The translations under genes were made by a program, and so were the position numbers. A stretch of DNA of 64,000 nucleotides from Sphingobacterium faecium (GTDB lineage: Bacteria > Bacteroidota > Bacteroidia > Sphingobacteriales > Sphingobacteriaceae), in assembly GCF_003054045.1 (NCBI RefSeq), contig NZ_QBKH01000001.1, positions 558,001 through 622,000 of the forward strand, written 5' to 3'. How positions within the stretch are numbered: position 1 is the first letter of the stretch; each line of letters opens with the position of its first letter. Shown here in pieces: positions 53,680 through 62,668 of the stretch. Below the pieces are notes generated by a model. The model was not told the origin of the DNA, made no database searches, and saw only the letters and a program-made list of their open reading frames with translations.

Positions 53680-55629
53680 TTATTTCGCCGTCCAGATGTT
53701 GTTTTCGGGAACATGATCTGGAAAAACATGATCTGGATCCAGTTGAACAGATACTAGAGGTTCTCTTGTATCGATCTTGAAATCGAAAGATTTATTTCTT
53801 TCCCAAATTTCTACAGGTAATTTTTTTCGAATTTTCTTTCCAGATGCTGTTGTGGCTTCAACTACGACAGGCATAGGTAATTTTTCCAGATTTTGAACCG
53901 TAATAACTGCGCCAAGCTTTGGATCATTTTTTATATAGGATACTTGGGTAATGGCTTGATCGACACGCCAATTGTTAAGAAACCAGCCTCGCCAAAACCA
54001 GTTTAAATTTTCACCAGTACCATTTTCTATGGAACGGAAAAAATCTTCTGGAGTTGGATGCTTATATGCCCAATCTGATATGTATTTTTTAAAAGCAAAA
54101 TCGAAACGTTCTTTACCTATAATCTCATTGCGCAATAGTTTTAATCCATAAGCTGGTTTGTAGTAAAGTAAAATTCCAATATTACGTTCATCCATATTTT
54201 GTGGCGTATTCATAATAGCTTCCAATCGTGGATCGGTAAATCGAACTGCTTGACTGTTTGGATCACCGACTTGCTTGAAATATTCGCCATTATTGAAACT
54301 TTCAGTTGCAATTTCGTTAATGAATGAATTGAACCCCTCATCCATCCATCCAAATTCTCTTTCATTGCTTGACACAATCATAGGGAACCAATTATGTCCA
54401 AATTCGTGATTGGTTACGCCCCACAGTGACCCTGCTTTGGCTTTGTTTCCGCAAAAAGATAGCGCTGGATACTCCATTCCACCGACGTTTGACGCTACGT
54501 TGACAGCTACGGGGTATGGGTATTCAAACCATTTATTGGAATAATGTTCAATTGCTGCTTTTGTATATTCCGAAGATCTTTCCCAAGCATTGTTGCCGTT
54601 ACTTTCCTCTGGATATGCAGATATTGCAAGTGATTTTTTGCCACTTGCTAAATTAATTTTTACTGCATCTAGTATAAATGATGATGAAGATGCCCATGCA
54701 ATATCTTGTGCATTTTGGAGACTGTACTTCCAGGTTAAACTTTTTTTATGAGGTCTTGAATTGGCTTGAGCAACTTCCTGTGCCGAACGGATGATAATTG
54801 TTTGATCACTGTTTTTAGCGTTTTCATATCGTTTTAGTTGTTCAGCTGTAAATACTTCTTGTGGATTGAGCAATTCTCCTCCTAATACAACGATATGATT
54901 TGCTGGGGCTGTAATTTCGACTTGATAATTACCAAATTCGCGGTAGAATTCTCCTGGTCCGGTATAGGGTAGAGTATTCCAACCTCTGATATTGTCATAG
55001 ACACATAATCTTGGAAACCACTGTGCAATAGAAAAAATAGGACCTTTCGCTGCTTTCAATATGCCTGTACGATCGGCACCATATTCCGGAATCGTGTAGG
55101 AATATTCTATCTTAAATCCTGCTTTTCCTCCTTTAGCAGCTAATGCTTTTGGAAGTCGAATTTGCATGCGGGTATCTGTGATGATGTAATCTACGGGATT
55201 ACTTGATAGATCAGTGACTGAGGCAACGGTGTAACCTCCGTCAAAATTGATGTTGGCATCACCGTATCTACTTTTTGTTAAAGGAGATATGGCAGTCCCT
55301 CTACCTTCTTTGGAGAACATATTTTGGTCCAATTGTAGCCAGATATAGTCTAACTGATCGGGACTATTATTGGTATAGTTTATTTCTACTTTTCCAGCAA
55401 TTGTATTTTTTTGATCATCTAATGTTGCCGAGATTTTATAGTCGGCATTGTTTTGCCAATAGGCTGGACCTGGTTTTCCACTTGCAGAGCGAAATTCATC
55501 TCCATTATTCTTGAAAAATAATGGGGCAAATGTTTCCGTATAACTGTAGTTACTCTTTTGTTGAGCAAAACTTAAGGTTGATAATGATAAGGACAGAATA
55601 CTTATGGACAATAGGGGTAATCTTTTCAT
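53680..55629 (-). CDS. M1 family zinc metallopeptidase, exported
   Basis: 649-residue gluzincin aminopeptidase-like enzyme. The signal peptide is LPLLSISILSLSLSTLSFAQ. The N-terminal beta domain (about 60-290) is followed by the catalytic domain with GGMEYPALSFCG (the GAMEN-like exopeptidase motif as G-G-M-E-Y). The zinc motif is HEFGHNWFP at about residue 407, with the downstream ligand Glu in GWMDEGFNSFINE (HExxH-x18-E). A Tyr in the later ILLYYKPAYGL region is the likely transition-state residue. Periplasmic or secreted peptide degradation is expected. A near-consensus TATATTTA lies upstream of the start. Confidence 0.93.
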   Translation of the reverse strand: MKRLPLLSISILSLSLSTLSFAQQKSNYSYTETFAPLFFKNNGDEFRSASGKPGPAYWQNNADYKISATLDDQKNTIAGKVEINYTNNSPDQLDYIWLQLDQNMFSKEGRGTAISPLTKSRYGDANINFDGGYTVASVTDLSSNPVDYIITDTRMQIRLPKALAAKGGKAGFKIEYSYTIPEYGADRTGILKAAKGPIFSIAQWFPRLCVYDNIRGWNTLPYTGPGEFYREFGNYQVEITAPANHIVVLGGELLNPQEVFTAEQLKRYENAKNSDQTIIIRSAQEVAQANSRPHKKSLTWKYSLQNAQDIAWASSSSFILDAVKINLASGKKSLAISAYPEESNGNNAWERSSEYTKAAIEHYSNKWFEYPYPVAVNVASNVGGMEYPALSFCGNKAKAGSLWGVTNHEFGHNWFPMIVSSNEREFGWMDEGFNSFINEIATESFNNGEYFKQVGDPNSQAVRFTDPRLEAIMNTPQNMDERNIGILLYYKPAYGLKLLRNEIIGKERFDFAFKKYISDWAYKHPTPEDFFRSIENGTGENLNWFWRGWFLNNWRVDQAITQVSYIKNDPKLGAVITVQNLEKLPMPVVVEATTASGKKIRKKLPVEIWERNKSFDFKIDTREPLVSVQLDPDHVFPDHVPENNIWTAK

Positions 55630-55716
55630 ACTAAATTGTAGAACTTGTTTTCTCTAAATATAGTATGAAAAGATGTATTGTTAAATTTTTTCAGTCAAAT
55701 ACTGTAATTGTAACGA

Positions 55717-56064
55717 TTATTTTAGAAAGGAGCTGTATTCATTTTCATCGAAACCAACGACAAGTTGTTTGCCTCCTTCTATTAATGGACGTTTGATCAT
55801 ACTTGTATTTTTTACTAATATTTGATTTGCTGATTTTGCATCTGTAACAGCTGCTTGATCCTCAGTAGTTAACTTTCTCCAAGTTGTTCCTTTTTTATTG
55901 ACTAATGTTTCCCAACTGATTTCCTTTTCCCATTCCTTTAATTTCTCTTCTGAAATTCCTTCCTTTTTATAATCGTGAAAAGTGTAATCAAATTTGTTTT
56001 CTTCTAACCAATTAAGAGCTTTCTTTACTGTGCTGCAATTCTTGATACCGTATACGTGTAACAT
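55717..56064 (-). CDS. ArsC/Spx/MgsR (YffB-like) family protein
   Basis: 115-residue thioredoxin-fold protein of the arsenate reductase-like group. The N terminus has a single active-site-like Cys10 in YGIKNCSTVKKALNWLEEN (C-x3-K), as in YffB/Spx relatives, rather than the CxxC of Spx. RPLIEGGKQLVVGFDENEY near the end corresponds to the ArsC/Spx C-terminal motif. Arg residues needed for arsenate reduction in ArsC are not clearly all present. The usual name is Spx/MgsR family protein; true function unknown. A full promoter lies upstream. Confidence 0.88.
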   Translation of the reverse strand: MLHVYGIKNCSTVKKALNWLEENKFDYTFHDYKKEGISEEKLKEWEKEISWETLVNKKGTTWRKLTTEDQAAVTDAKSANQILVKNTSMIKRPLIEGGKQLVVGFDENEYSSFLK

Positions 56065-56085
56065 ATTTTTCTCTAATTTTTAAAT

Positions 56086-56116
56086 CAAACTTAGAGAATT
56101 GTATGTTAATAAACAA
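56086..56116 (-). promoter_or_regulatory. Promoter of the ArsC/Spx-like gene
   Basis: On the minus strand: TTG (56116-56114), a 20-nt spacer and TAAGTTTG (56093-56086), 21 nt before the ATG. Confidence 0.55.
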
Positions 56117-56267
56117 GATGATAGGGGTGGTATGATCATGTTAAAAAAGATGTCATGCTGCTCTTTAAAATGCTAAATCTATCTTTAAATGGATTGTATG
56201 AACATTAATTACCAATGATAGTGTAACATGTACACTTTATAAATTATGTAGAACAATATTTTTTTTT

Positions 56268-56275
56268 TACCTTAG
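56268..56275 (+). promoter_or_regulatory. Probable -7 box of fbaA
   Basis: TACCTTAG, one base from the consensus, 28 nt before the ATG and preceded by a long T-run. Confidence 0.35.
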
Positions 56276-56303
56276 TCCATAAATAACAAAAGCAAATTAT
56301 AAT

Positions 56304-57383
56304 ATGAGCCTAAAAGATTTTAAAGGTGTATTGACGGGAGATCAAGTACAAGAATTGTTCGAATTAGCAAAAAAACATAAATTCGCATTACCTGCAGTTA
56401 ATGTAACAGGTACCAACTCGATTAACGCTGTAATGGAAACTGCTAAGGCGGTTAACTCACCTGTAATTATTCAATTGTCCAATGGTGGTGCACAATTTTA
56501 CGCTGGTAAAACATTAAATAATGATGGTTTAAAAGCATGTATTCTAGGTGCTGTAGCTGCTGCTCAACACGTTCATCTATTAGCAGAACACTATGGTGTT
56601 GCAGTTATTTTGCATACTGACCATGCTGCTAAAAAATTATTACCTTGGATCGACGGTCTATTAGATGCTGGAGAGAAATTTTTTGCACAACATGGCAAAC
56701 CTTTATTCTCTTCTCATATGTTAGATTTATCTGAAGAGCCTATCGAAGAAAACATCGAGATCTCTGCAAAATACTTAGCGCGTATGAAGCCACTAGGTAT
56801 GACTGTAGAAATTGAATTGGGAGTTACAGGTGGTGAAGAAGATGGTGTAGACAATTCTGATGTTGATAGCTCAAAATTATATACACAGCCTGAGGAAGTG
56901 GCTTATGCTTACGAGGAACTATCAAAAGTTTCTGATAAATTTACTGTAGCTGCTGCTTTTGGTAATGTACACGGTGTTTATAAACCTGGAAATGTAAAAT
57001 TACAACCTGTTATTTTACATAATTCACAAGAATATATTCGTGAGAAATTTAATTTAACAGCTGAAAAACCTGTTAATTTTGTATTCCATGGTGGTTCTGG
57101 ATCTTCTCCAGAAGAGATCGAAGAAGCTATATCTTACGGTGCTATCAAAATGAATATCGATACGGATATGCAGTGGGCTATGTGGGATGGTGTTCGTGAA
57201 TACGAAGCTAAAAACCATGATTACTTACAAGGTCAAATCGGTAATCCTGAGGGAGCGGATTCACCAAATAAGAAATACTATGATCCTCGCGTTTGGTTAC
57301 GTAAAGGTGAAGAGGCTTTCGTAACACGTTTGAAACAAGCTTTCCAAGAATTAAATGCCATTGATATCAATAGCAAATTGTAA
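56304..57383 (+). CDS. fbaA: Class II fructose-bisphosphate aldolase
   Basis: Zinc-dependent aldolase cleaving fructose 1,6-bisphosphate to DHAP and glyceraldehyde 3-phosphate. 359 residues, the class IIA (FbaA) length. Seen: FALPAVNVTGTNSINAVMET, SNGGAQFYAGK, the zinc-binding VILHTDHAAKKLLPWIDGLL, SSHMLDLSEEPIEENI, EIELGVTGGEEDGVDN, AAFGNVHGVYKPGNVKL, VFHGGSGSSPEEI and KMNIDTDMQWA. Codon use is strongly biased like eno, suggesting high expression. A terminator follows. Confidence 0.97.
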   Translation: MSLKDFKGVLTGDQVQELFELAKKHKFALPAVNVTGTNSINAVMETAKAVNSPVIIQLSNGGAQFYAGKTLNNDGLKACILGAVAAAQHVHLLAEHYGVAVILHTDHAAKKLLPWIDGLLDAGEKFFAQHGKPLFSSHMLDLSEEPIEENIEISAKYLARMKPLGMTVEIELGVTGGEEDGVDNSDVDSSKLYTQPEEVAYAYEELSKVSDKFTVAAAFGNVHGVYKPGNVKLQPVILHNSQEYIREKFNLTAEKPVNFVFHGGSGSSPEEIEEAISYGAIKMNIDTDMQWAMWDGVREYEAKNHDYLQGQIGNPEGADSPNKKYYDPRVWLRKGEEAFVTRLKQAFQELNAIDINSKL

Positions 57384-57413
57384 TATTGTATATAACTGTT
57401 TAAAGCAGGAATT

Positions 57414-57455
57414 AAAAGCGTATGATGTGATTTCACATCATACGCTTTTTTGTTA
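57414..57455 (+). terminator. Terminator after fbaA
   Basis: 17-bp stem AAAAGCGTATGATGTGA/TCACATCATACGCTTTT with a minimal loop and a T-run. Confidence 0.85.
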
Positions 57456-57556
57456 ACGCTTAGTTTTTTGTTATTTTTGTTAAAATGTGCTAAATAATAA
57501 GTTAAATTCACAAATGGTGCATATTTTGTATAATAATACGAATAGAATATATTAAT

Positions 57557-58231
57557 ATGAAAAAATTAGGATTAGGTGCGATTTTATTTTTTATTGCGCA
57601 ATTGGGCATTGCTCAGACAAAGCAAAATGTAGGAACTTTTAACTCGGTAGAGGTTACAGATAAAATTCAGGTTGAATTAATCCAAGGAACTTCCAATGAG
57701 GTCGTGACCGAGGGAACTAATTCTGAAAATATTCAAGTGATCAACAAGAATGGTGCATTGCGTATTAAGATGAATACGCTAAATGCATTGCAGGGAAATA
57801 ATATCAATGTAAAGGTTCATTTTCAATCATTAAAAAGTTTATCCGCAAAAAAGGGTGCAAAGATTATCAATAGACAAGATAGTAAGATTGCTTCTGATCA
57901 ATTAAGTGTATCCGCAGCGGAAGGAGGTTTGATTGTGGTTTATGTGGAGACTAAAAAGGTTGATGTCAAGTCAACTTCAGGTTCTACCGTATCTCTAATG
58001 GGAAAAAGTATCACACAAGATGTTATTTCTAATTTCGGAGGCAAGTATGAAGGAAAGGATTTAATTACTGATGTGACCAATGTGACTGTTAATGGGGGAG
58101 GAAACGCGGAAGTGTATGTTAAAGATTCGATAATCGCTAAAACTCGTGCTGGTGGTATCATCGATGTTTATGGTAAACCTCCACACACATCGGAAAAAAA
58201 ATTAGCTGGTGGTACTATAAATTACAAATAG
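57557..58231 (+). CDS. Head GIN domain-containing secreted protein (DUF2807)
   Basis: 224 residues. The signal peptide MKKLGLGAILFFIAQLGIAQ is followed by a putative auto-transporter adhesin head GIN domain (PF10988): NVGTFNSVEVTDKIQVELIQG, INKNGALRIKMNTLN, SLKSLSAKKGAKII and VTVNGGGNAEVYVKDSIIAK, ending with IDVYGKPPHTSEKKLAGGTI. The fold is a beta-solenoid of repeated short strands. GIN proteins occur widely in Bacteroidota envelopes, but their role is not settled. It stands alone, with a strong terminator against the convergent FAH-family gene. Confidence 0.9.
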   Translation: MKKLGLGAILFFIAQLGIAQTKQNVGTFNSVEVTDKIQVELIQGTSNEVVTEGTNSENIQVINKNGALRIKMNTLNALQGNNINVKVHFQSLKSLSAKKGAKIINRQDSKIASDQLSVSAAEGGLIVVYVETKKVDVKSTSGSTVSLMGKSITQDVISNFGGKYEGKDLITDVTNVTVNGGGNAEVYVKDSIIAKTRAGGIIDVYGKPPHTSEKKLAGGTINYK

Positions 58232-58242
58232 GCTGCTGGAAA

Positions 58243-58285
58243 GACAAAAAAAAAGCACTTCCTCTCAGAAGTGCTTTTTTTTGTC
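58243..58285. terminator. Terminator between GIN and FAH-family genes
   Basis: Stem GACAAAAAAAA-AGCACTTC with its complement around a CTCTCA loop; A-run and T-run on both sides serve both convergent genes. Confidence 0.85.
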
Positions 58286-58292
58286 TGTAATA

Positions 58293-59150
58293 TCAGTCTT
58301 TTTGATAGTTGACGATCTTATTTTTTGCAATTCCTAAGCCATCTATTCCATATTCGATTTCGTCTCCTTCCACCAAAAATCGTTGTGGTACATGACCGAT
58401 ACCTGTGCCTGATGGTGAACCGGTTGAAATAATATCTCCAGGAAATAAACCAAAGAAATCGGATATGTAGGTAATTAGTTCTTTGACAGGAGTAATGAAA
58501 TCTTTTGTATTTCCTTCTTGCATCAATTCACCGTTTAGTTTTAACCAGATCCTTAAATTTCCGTCATCTTCGATTTCATCCTTAGTGACAAAATATGGCC
58601 CTACAGGTGCAAAGGTATTACATCCTTTCCCTTTGTCCCAAGTACCACCTCGATGTTTCATAAAATGACGCTCTGTTACATCATTCATCATCACATATCC
58701 AGCAATATAATCTGTTGATTCTGCTACCGAAACATGTGTACCTTTCTTCCCAATTACAAGAGCAAGTTCCGTTTCCCAATCGGTATGAAAAGAATTTTTA
58801 GGGATGATAATATCATCAAACGGACCGTTTAATGCCGAAATAGCTTTTAGAAATAAAATGGGTTCTTGTTCTTGTGTAAGTCCTGTTTCTGCTGCATGGT
58901 CAGAATAGTTGAGGCCCACACATACAATTTTATTTGGATTAGCAATTGGAGTTCCGATACGACTATCGGCTGCTATTGGTTTGAGATTTGTCTTATTTTT
59001 CGCAATAAACTCTTCTAATCGCTCAATGCCTCCTGTTGCAAGGAAATTATTGTCATAATCTTCTCCAAAATCAGAGGTGTCGTAGTGGATATTGTCGATT
59101 AAAATTCCTGTTTTTTCTTCATTTAATTTTCCGTATCGAAATAGCTTCAT
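58293..59150 (-). CDS. Fumarylacetoacetate hydrolase family protein
   Basis: 285-residue FAH-family enzyme, cleaving or isomerising beta-diketo acids or related compounds with a divalent metal. Seen: KIVCVGLNYSDHAAETG, the catalytic EPILFLKAISALNGP and HTDWETELALVIGKKG (metal ligands Glu-x-Glu), YVMMNDVTERHFMKHRGGTW, GKGCNTFAPVGPYFVTKDEI and STGSPSGTGIG. Substrate unknown; similar proteins are named ureidoglycolate lyase or fumarylpyruvate hydrolase without proof. The frame is open to 59216, but a -7 box at 59172-59179 lies inside that extension, so Met 59150 (KLFRYGK) is the start. Confidence 0.9.
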   Translation of the reverse strand: MKLFRYGKLNEEKTGILIDNIHYDTSDFGEDYDNNFLATGGIERLEEFIAKNKTNLKPIAADSRIGTPIANPNKIVCVGLNYSDHAAETGLTQEQEPILFLKAISALNGPFDDIIIPKNSFHTDWETELALVIGKKGTHVSVAESTDYIAGYVMMNDVTERHFMKHRGGTWDKGKGCNTFAPVGPYFVTKDEIEDDGNLRIWLKLNGELMQEGNTKDFITPVKELITYISDFFGLFPGDIISTGSPSGTGIGHVPQRFLVEGDEIEYGIDGLGIAKNKIVNYQKD

Positions 59151-59171
59151 AGCATCTAAATAGTTATTCGG

Positions 59172-59179
59172 CAAATGTA
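59172..59179 (-). promoter_or_regulatory. -7 box of the FAH-family gene
   Basis: Minus-strand TACATTTG, 21 nt before the ATG at 59150. It decides the start in favour of the shorter protein. Confidence 0.5.
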
Positions 59180-59298
59180 CCCGTATATTCCTATTAATTC
59201 GTTTTACTAGTGTCAAAATGTCGTGATCCGATACAGCAACATTGTATCATTGCGTTTACTTGCTCGTACTTTTATTCGTTTCTAAACTTATTTATTTA

Positions 59299-59328
59299 CA
59301 AAAAAGGTTCCTATTTTGTAGGAACCTA
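59299..59328 (-). terminator. Terminator after rimK
   Basis: Stem AGGTTCCTA/TAGGAACCT with a 5-nt loop. On the minus strand it is followed by a T-run. Confidence 0.75.
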
Positions 59329-59332
59329 GATT

Positions 59333-60265
59333 TTATAAATTACTTTCTTTCTTTTTCTTTTTACGTATCTCGGGTTTAGCCGCTTTTTTCAATTCAAATT
59401 GTTTCTCCAAGTAAAGGATAATTTCACTGGCAATATCTTTTTTTGTTGCTTTTTCAATACCTTCTAATCCAGGAGAGGAATTGACCTCGAGCACTAAAGG
59501 GCCTCTGTCTGAAGGCATCATGTCAACACCGCATACCGTCAAACCCATAGAAGCTGCAGCAGCAATAGCTGTCTCTCGTTCATTCTTTGTCAATCTGATT
59601 ATTTCGGCAGTTCCTCCACGATGAATGTTCGATCTGAATTCGCCTTCTTTAGCAGTTCTTTTCATTGCACCTACCACTTTTCCACCAACGACAAAAGCAC
59701 GAATATCAGTTCCTTTTGCTTCTTTAATATATTCTTGAATTAATATATTATTTCCTAAGCCATAAAAAGCTTCGATGACAGATGATGCTGCCTTTTTAGT
59801 TTCTGCTAATACAACACCGATGCCTTGTGTTCCCTCCAAAAGTTTGATTACTAATGGTGCACCACCGACCATACTAATGAGATCGTCCACATCAGAAGTG
59901 GTACGGGCAAATCCTGTTATCGGAAGTCCTATTCCTGCGCCAGAGAGGATCTGCATACAGCGAAGTTTGTCTCTTGAACGGGTAATAGCTTGGCTTGGAT
60001 TAGCAGATATGACTCCCATAACCTCAAACTGTCTAACGATGGCCGAACCATAGAAAGTTACTGAAGCCCCAATACGGGGGATGATCGCATCAATATCTGA
60101 AATATCTTGACCTTTATAGTGGATACTAGGTTTGCCCTGCTTAATTCCGACATAGCACTTGCTATGATCGATGACGACGCATTCATGTCCACGTTTTTCT
60201 GCAGCTTCTACTAATCGACGTGTCGAGTATAAGCTTTTAACTGTTGATAATACAGCGATTTTCAC
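59333..60265 (-). CDS. rimK: RimK family alpha-L-glutamate ligase
   Basis: ATP-grasp ligase of 310 residues. RimK adds glutamates to the C terminus of ribosomal protein S6 in E. coli, and related enzymes make other Glu-tailed products. Seen: [60 protein letters not shown], the ATP-binding [37 protein letters not shown], and the metal site [22 protein letters not shown] Lys-rich tail ([13 protein letters not shown]) extends beyond the domain. Directly upstream (74 nt) is a RimB-like protease gene, strengthening the RimK reading. Same strand, likely one operon. Confidence 0.93.
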   Translation of the reverse strand: MKIAVLSTVKSLYSTRRLVEAAEKRGHECVVIDHSKCYVGIKQGKPSIHYKGQDISDIDAIIPRIGASVTFYGSAIVRQFEVMGVISANPSQAITRSRDKLRCMQILSGAGIGLPITGFARTTSDVDDLISMVGGAPLVIKLLEGTQGIGVVLAETKKAASSVIEAFYGLGNNILIQEYIKEAKGTDIRAFVVGGKVVGAMKRTAKEGEFRSNIHRGGTAEIIRLTKNERETAIAAAASMGLTVCGVDMMPSDRGPLVLEVNSSPGLEGIEKATKKDIASEIILYLEKQFELKKAAKPEIRKKKKKESNL

Positions 60266-60339
60266 TTTGCTATGATTAGAATTATTTAATTGTAAAGTTG
60301 GTATGTTGGTAAATTAACAATTATGTATGAACATTAGTT

Positions 60340-60774
60340 TTATCCAACGGATTTTTGAGATAAGTTTGACCTTGAGACGTCCACGATAAATTTTTTAGAT
60401 AGGAAACTTTTTCCTAATAACATGGGATATCGCATGGAAGAACGGTTTCTAAAAGATAACTTGATTTCGAATGATTGATTGTACAATTTGGCTTTCGTAA
60501 GAATATAATAACGTTTTTCTTTTTGACCGAATGAACTTTTAACGATTTTCTCTCTATACACAGGGAACTTAAATATTCGAAGTTCTCCTGTTTTAAAATT
60601 AACGATTATTTGGCAAATAATCCACTTATGATTATCAATTATTTTTACCTCATATGACTCACAATGTAAAACAGAAGATCCTGCTCCAGTGTCGACTTTT
60701 GCCTCGATGTTAAAAATACCAAGTTCTGGTAAATCTAATGATTCCTTCCATCCCACAATTAGTTTATCTTTCAT
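60340..60774 (-). CDS. RimB-like retropepsin-type protease (ATP-dependent zinc protease family)
   Basis: 144-residue protein of the family PF05618, annotated as ATP-dependent zinc protease and shown in Pseudomonas RimB to be an aspartic-type protease removing glutamate tails added by RimK. Seen: GWKESLDLPELGIFNIEAK, the retropepsin-like active-site KVDTGAGSSVLHC, and the matching late motif RYPMLLGKSFLSKKFIVDV. A single DTG per chain implies a homodimer. It lies immediately upstream of rimK on the same strand, which fits opposing activities on one substrate. Name and mechanism come from the Pseudomonas work; activity here is inferred. Confidence 0.87.
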   Translation of the reverse strand: MKDKLIVGWKESLDLPELGIFNIEAKVDTGAGSSVLHCESYEVKIIDNHKWIICQIIVNFKTGELRIFKFPVYREKIVKSSFGQKEKRYYILTKAKLYNQSFEIKLSFRNRSSMRYPMLLGKSFLSKKFIVDVSRSNLSQKSVG

Positions 60775-60827
60775 GGCTATTATAGGGGTGATGAGGCTTG
60801 GAGTTAATCAAGCCTCATGTTATTTTA

Positions 60828-62006
60828 TTATTCGTAAACAAATTCGCCGTAAGGAGATTTTACTGTTACTTGTTTTGTATCAGATGCTTCTACGCGACCA
60901 ATAATTTGAGCTGGAATACCAAAAGATTCGGAAATAGCAATAATGCCAGCTGCGATTTCTTCAGGAACGTATAGTTCCATACGATGTCCCATATTGAATA
61001 CTTTATACATTTCTTTCCAATCGGTGTTTGATTCTTTTTGAATCAATTCAAACAAAGGAGGAATTGGGAATAAATTGTCTTTGATGACATGAACACCATC
61101 AACAAAATGAAGTACTTTTGTTTGTGCACCACCTGAGCAATGTACCATGCCATCAATCTGTGAGCGATACTGATCTAATATCTTTTTGATGACTGGGGCG
61201 TATGTACGAGTTGGTGAAAGCACTAATTTACCTGCTGTAATGTCCTCTCCAGTCTCGACAGTGATCTTGTCAGTTAAATTTTGACTTCCTGCAAATACTA
61301 AATCATAAGGAACTGCTGGGTCAAAACTTTCGGCATATTTCTCTGCAATACTTTTATTAAAAACATCATGACGTGCTGAGGTCAATCCATTAGAGCCCAT
61401 ACCACCATTATATTCTTTTTCGTAAGTAGATTTACCTGAAGAAGATAGGCCGATAACTACGTTGCCGGATTTTATTTTATCATTAGATATAACATCTTCC
61501 CGTTTCATGCGACATGTTACGGTACTATCAACGATAATGGTTCGAACCAAATCACCCACATCGGCAGTTTCACCACCTGTTGAATAGATCCCGATACCCA
61601 TTTCTCGAAGTTCAGCTAGAATTTCTTCTGTCCCGTTTATAATTTCGGCAAGTACCTCTCCTGGAATGACATTTTTATTACGACCAATGGTTGATGATAA
61701 TAAGATGTTATCGGTAGCACCTACACAAAGTAAATCATCTAGGTTCATGATTATAGCATCTTGTGCTATCCCGCGCCATACGGATAGATCTCCTGTTTCT
61801 TTCCAGTAAACATAGGCCAAGGAAGATTTTGTACCTGCTCCATCGGCGTGCATAATATTACACCACTGCTCATCACCTCCTAGAATATCAGGGATGATTT
61901 TACAAAAAGCTTTTGGATACAATCCTTTATCGATGTTCTTAATAGCATTGTGTACATCCTCTTTACCTGCGGATACACCTCTTTGGTTATATTTTAAATC
62001 TGACAT
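60828..62006 (-). CDS. purM: Phosphoribosylformylglycinamidine cyclo-ligase (AIR synthase) PurM-like
   Basis: ATP-dependent ring closure of FGAM to AIR in purine synthesis. With ATG at 62006 the protein has 392 residues, longer than E. coli PurM (about 345) but usual for the Bacteroidota form. Seen: YNQRGVSAGKEDVHNAI, MHADGAGTKSSLAYVYW, DAIIMNLDDLLCVGATD, YSTGGETADVGDLVRTI, VVIGLSSSGKSTYEKEYNGG, GMVHCSGGAQTKVLHF and VFNMGHRMELYV. The frame is open to 62030, but TATTTTTG at 62014-62021 overlaps that extension, so the shorter start is right. RimB-like gene follows 54 nt on. Divergence from E. coli PurM leaves slight doubt about the substrate. Confidence 0.9.
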   Translation of the reverse strand: MSDLKYNQRGVSAGKEDVHNAIKNIDKGLYPKAFCKIIPDILGGDEQWCNIMHADGAGTKSSLAYVYWKETGDLSVWRGIAQDAIIMNLDDLLCVGATDNILLSSTIGRNKNVIPGEVLAEIINGTEEILAELREMGIGIYSTGGETADVGDLVRTIIVDSTVTCRMKREDVISNDKIKSGNVVIGLSSSGKSTYEKEYNGGMGSNGLTSARHDVFNKSIAEKYAESFDPAVPYDLVFAGSQNLTDKITVETGEDITAGKLVLSPTRTYAPVIKKILDQYRSQIDGMVHCSGGAQTKVLHFVDGVHVIKDNLFPIPPLFELIQKESNTDWKEMYKVFNMGHRMELYVPEEIAAGIIAISESFGIPAQIIGRVEASDTKQVTVKSPYGEFVYE

Positions 62007-62013
62007 GTTGCTG

Positions 62014-62021
62014 CAAAAATA
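62014..62021 (-). promoter_or_regulatory. -7 box of purM
   Basis: Minus-strand TATTTTTG, 7 nt before the ATG at 62006. The mRNA would be nearly leaderless. Confidence 0.45.
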
Positions 62022-62065
62022 AGGATTCAATATGAATTTTAAGCTTTTATTGTAGGAAATATTTG

Positions 62066-62551
62066 TTAATCTTTTTTAAATAAATGTTGCCATTCCTGAA
62101 GTAATTTTTCCAGCGAGTACTGCGCATTTGCAGGACTGGTACTGGGCAATGTATAGTATTGATAGTGTTCGCTCTTTGTAAAATGCTTCTCATATACACG
62201 ATGGGCTTTTTGTCCATTGAAAATAATGGTCTGTAATTGTGGGTGCTGCGAAAAGAAACCAGGTAGATCATTGGGGATCTCTTCTACAATATCGAGGTCC
62301 ATACTTCCTTTTCTTTTGGCTTGGGCGCATACATCCCACAATCCAATCTGATTTTCTAATAGCAAGTCAAGCTTTTGAGGATAGGAAAGAGGGGCGGTCC
62401 TGTTGAAAATGTGTTGGATTAATTTCCAAAATCGATTTTGAGGATGGGCATAGTACTGTTGCTCATGAATCGATTTATCGCCAGGCAATGAACCTAATAT
62501 TAAGATTCGAATTTCTTTATTCTCAATGGGTAAAAAGGATTGTTTAAGCAT
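62066..62551 (-). CDS. DNA-deoxyinosine (hypoxanthine) glycosylase, uracil-DNA glycosylase superfamily
   Basis: 161-residue member of the uracil-DNA glycosylase superfamily, best matching the hypoxanthine-DNA glycosylase group (TIGR04274). Seen: the motif A block ILGSLPGDKSIHEQQYYAHP, NRFWKLIQHIF, LLENQIGLWDVCAQAKRKGS, and the late TLPSTSPANAQYSLEKLLQEW where the family has its minor-groove loop. It removes deaminated adenine from DNA. A Met at 62566 would add five residues; MLKQSFLPIENKE at 62551 fits the family better. It is 59 nt upstream of purM on the same strand. Confidence 0.87.
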   Translation of the reverse strand: MLKQSFLPIENKEIRILILGSLPGDKSIHEQQYYAHPQNRFWKLIQHIFNRTAPLSYPQKLDLLLENQIGLWDVCAQAKRKGSMDLDIVEEIPNDLPGFFSQHPQLQTIIFNGQKAHRVYEKHFTKSEHYQYYTLPSTSPANAQYSLEKLLQEWQHLFKKD

Positions 62552-62609
62552 ATTTAATGTGAGCATTCATAACGAATATAAAAATTAAATTTTGATATTA
62601 AATAATTTT

Positions 62610-62640
62610 TTGGAAATGGGATCTTTATGGTATATATTTG
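62610..62640 (+). promoter_or_regulatory. Promoter of the SPFH/RHH pair
   Basis: TTG (62610-62612, within a T-run), a 20-nt spacer and TATATTTG (62633-62640). The ATG follows 28 nt later. GATATCAAA flanks the box as repeats (TTTGATATTA, TTGATATCAAA, ATATCAAA). Confidence 0.6.
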
Positions 62641-62668
62641 ATATCAAAATAATATCAAACTTAAAATT

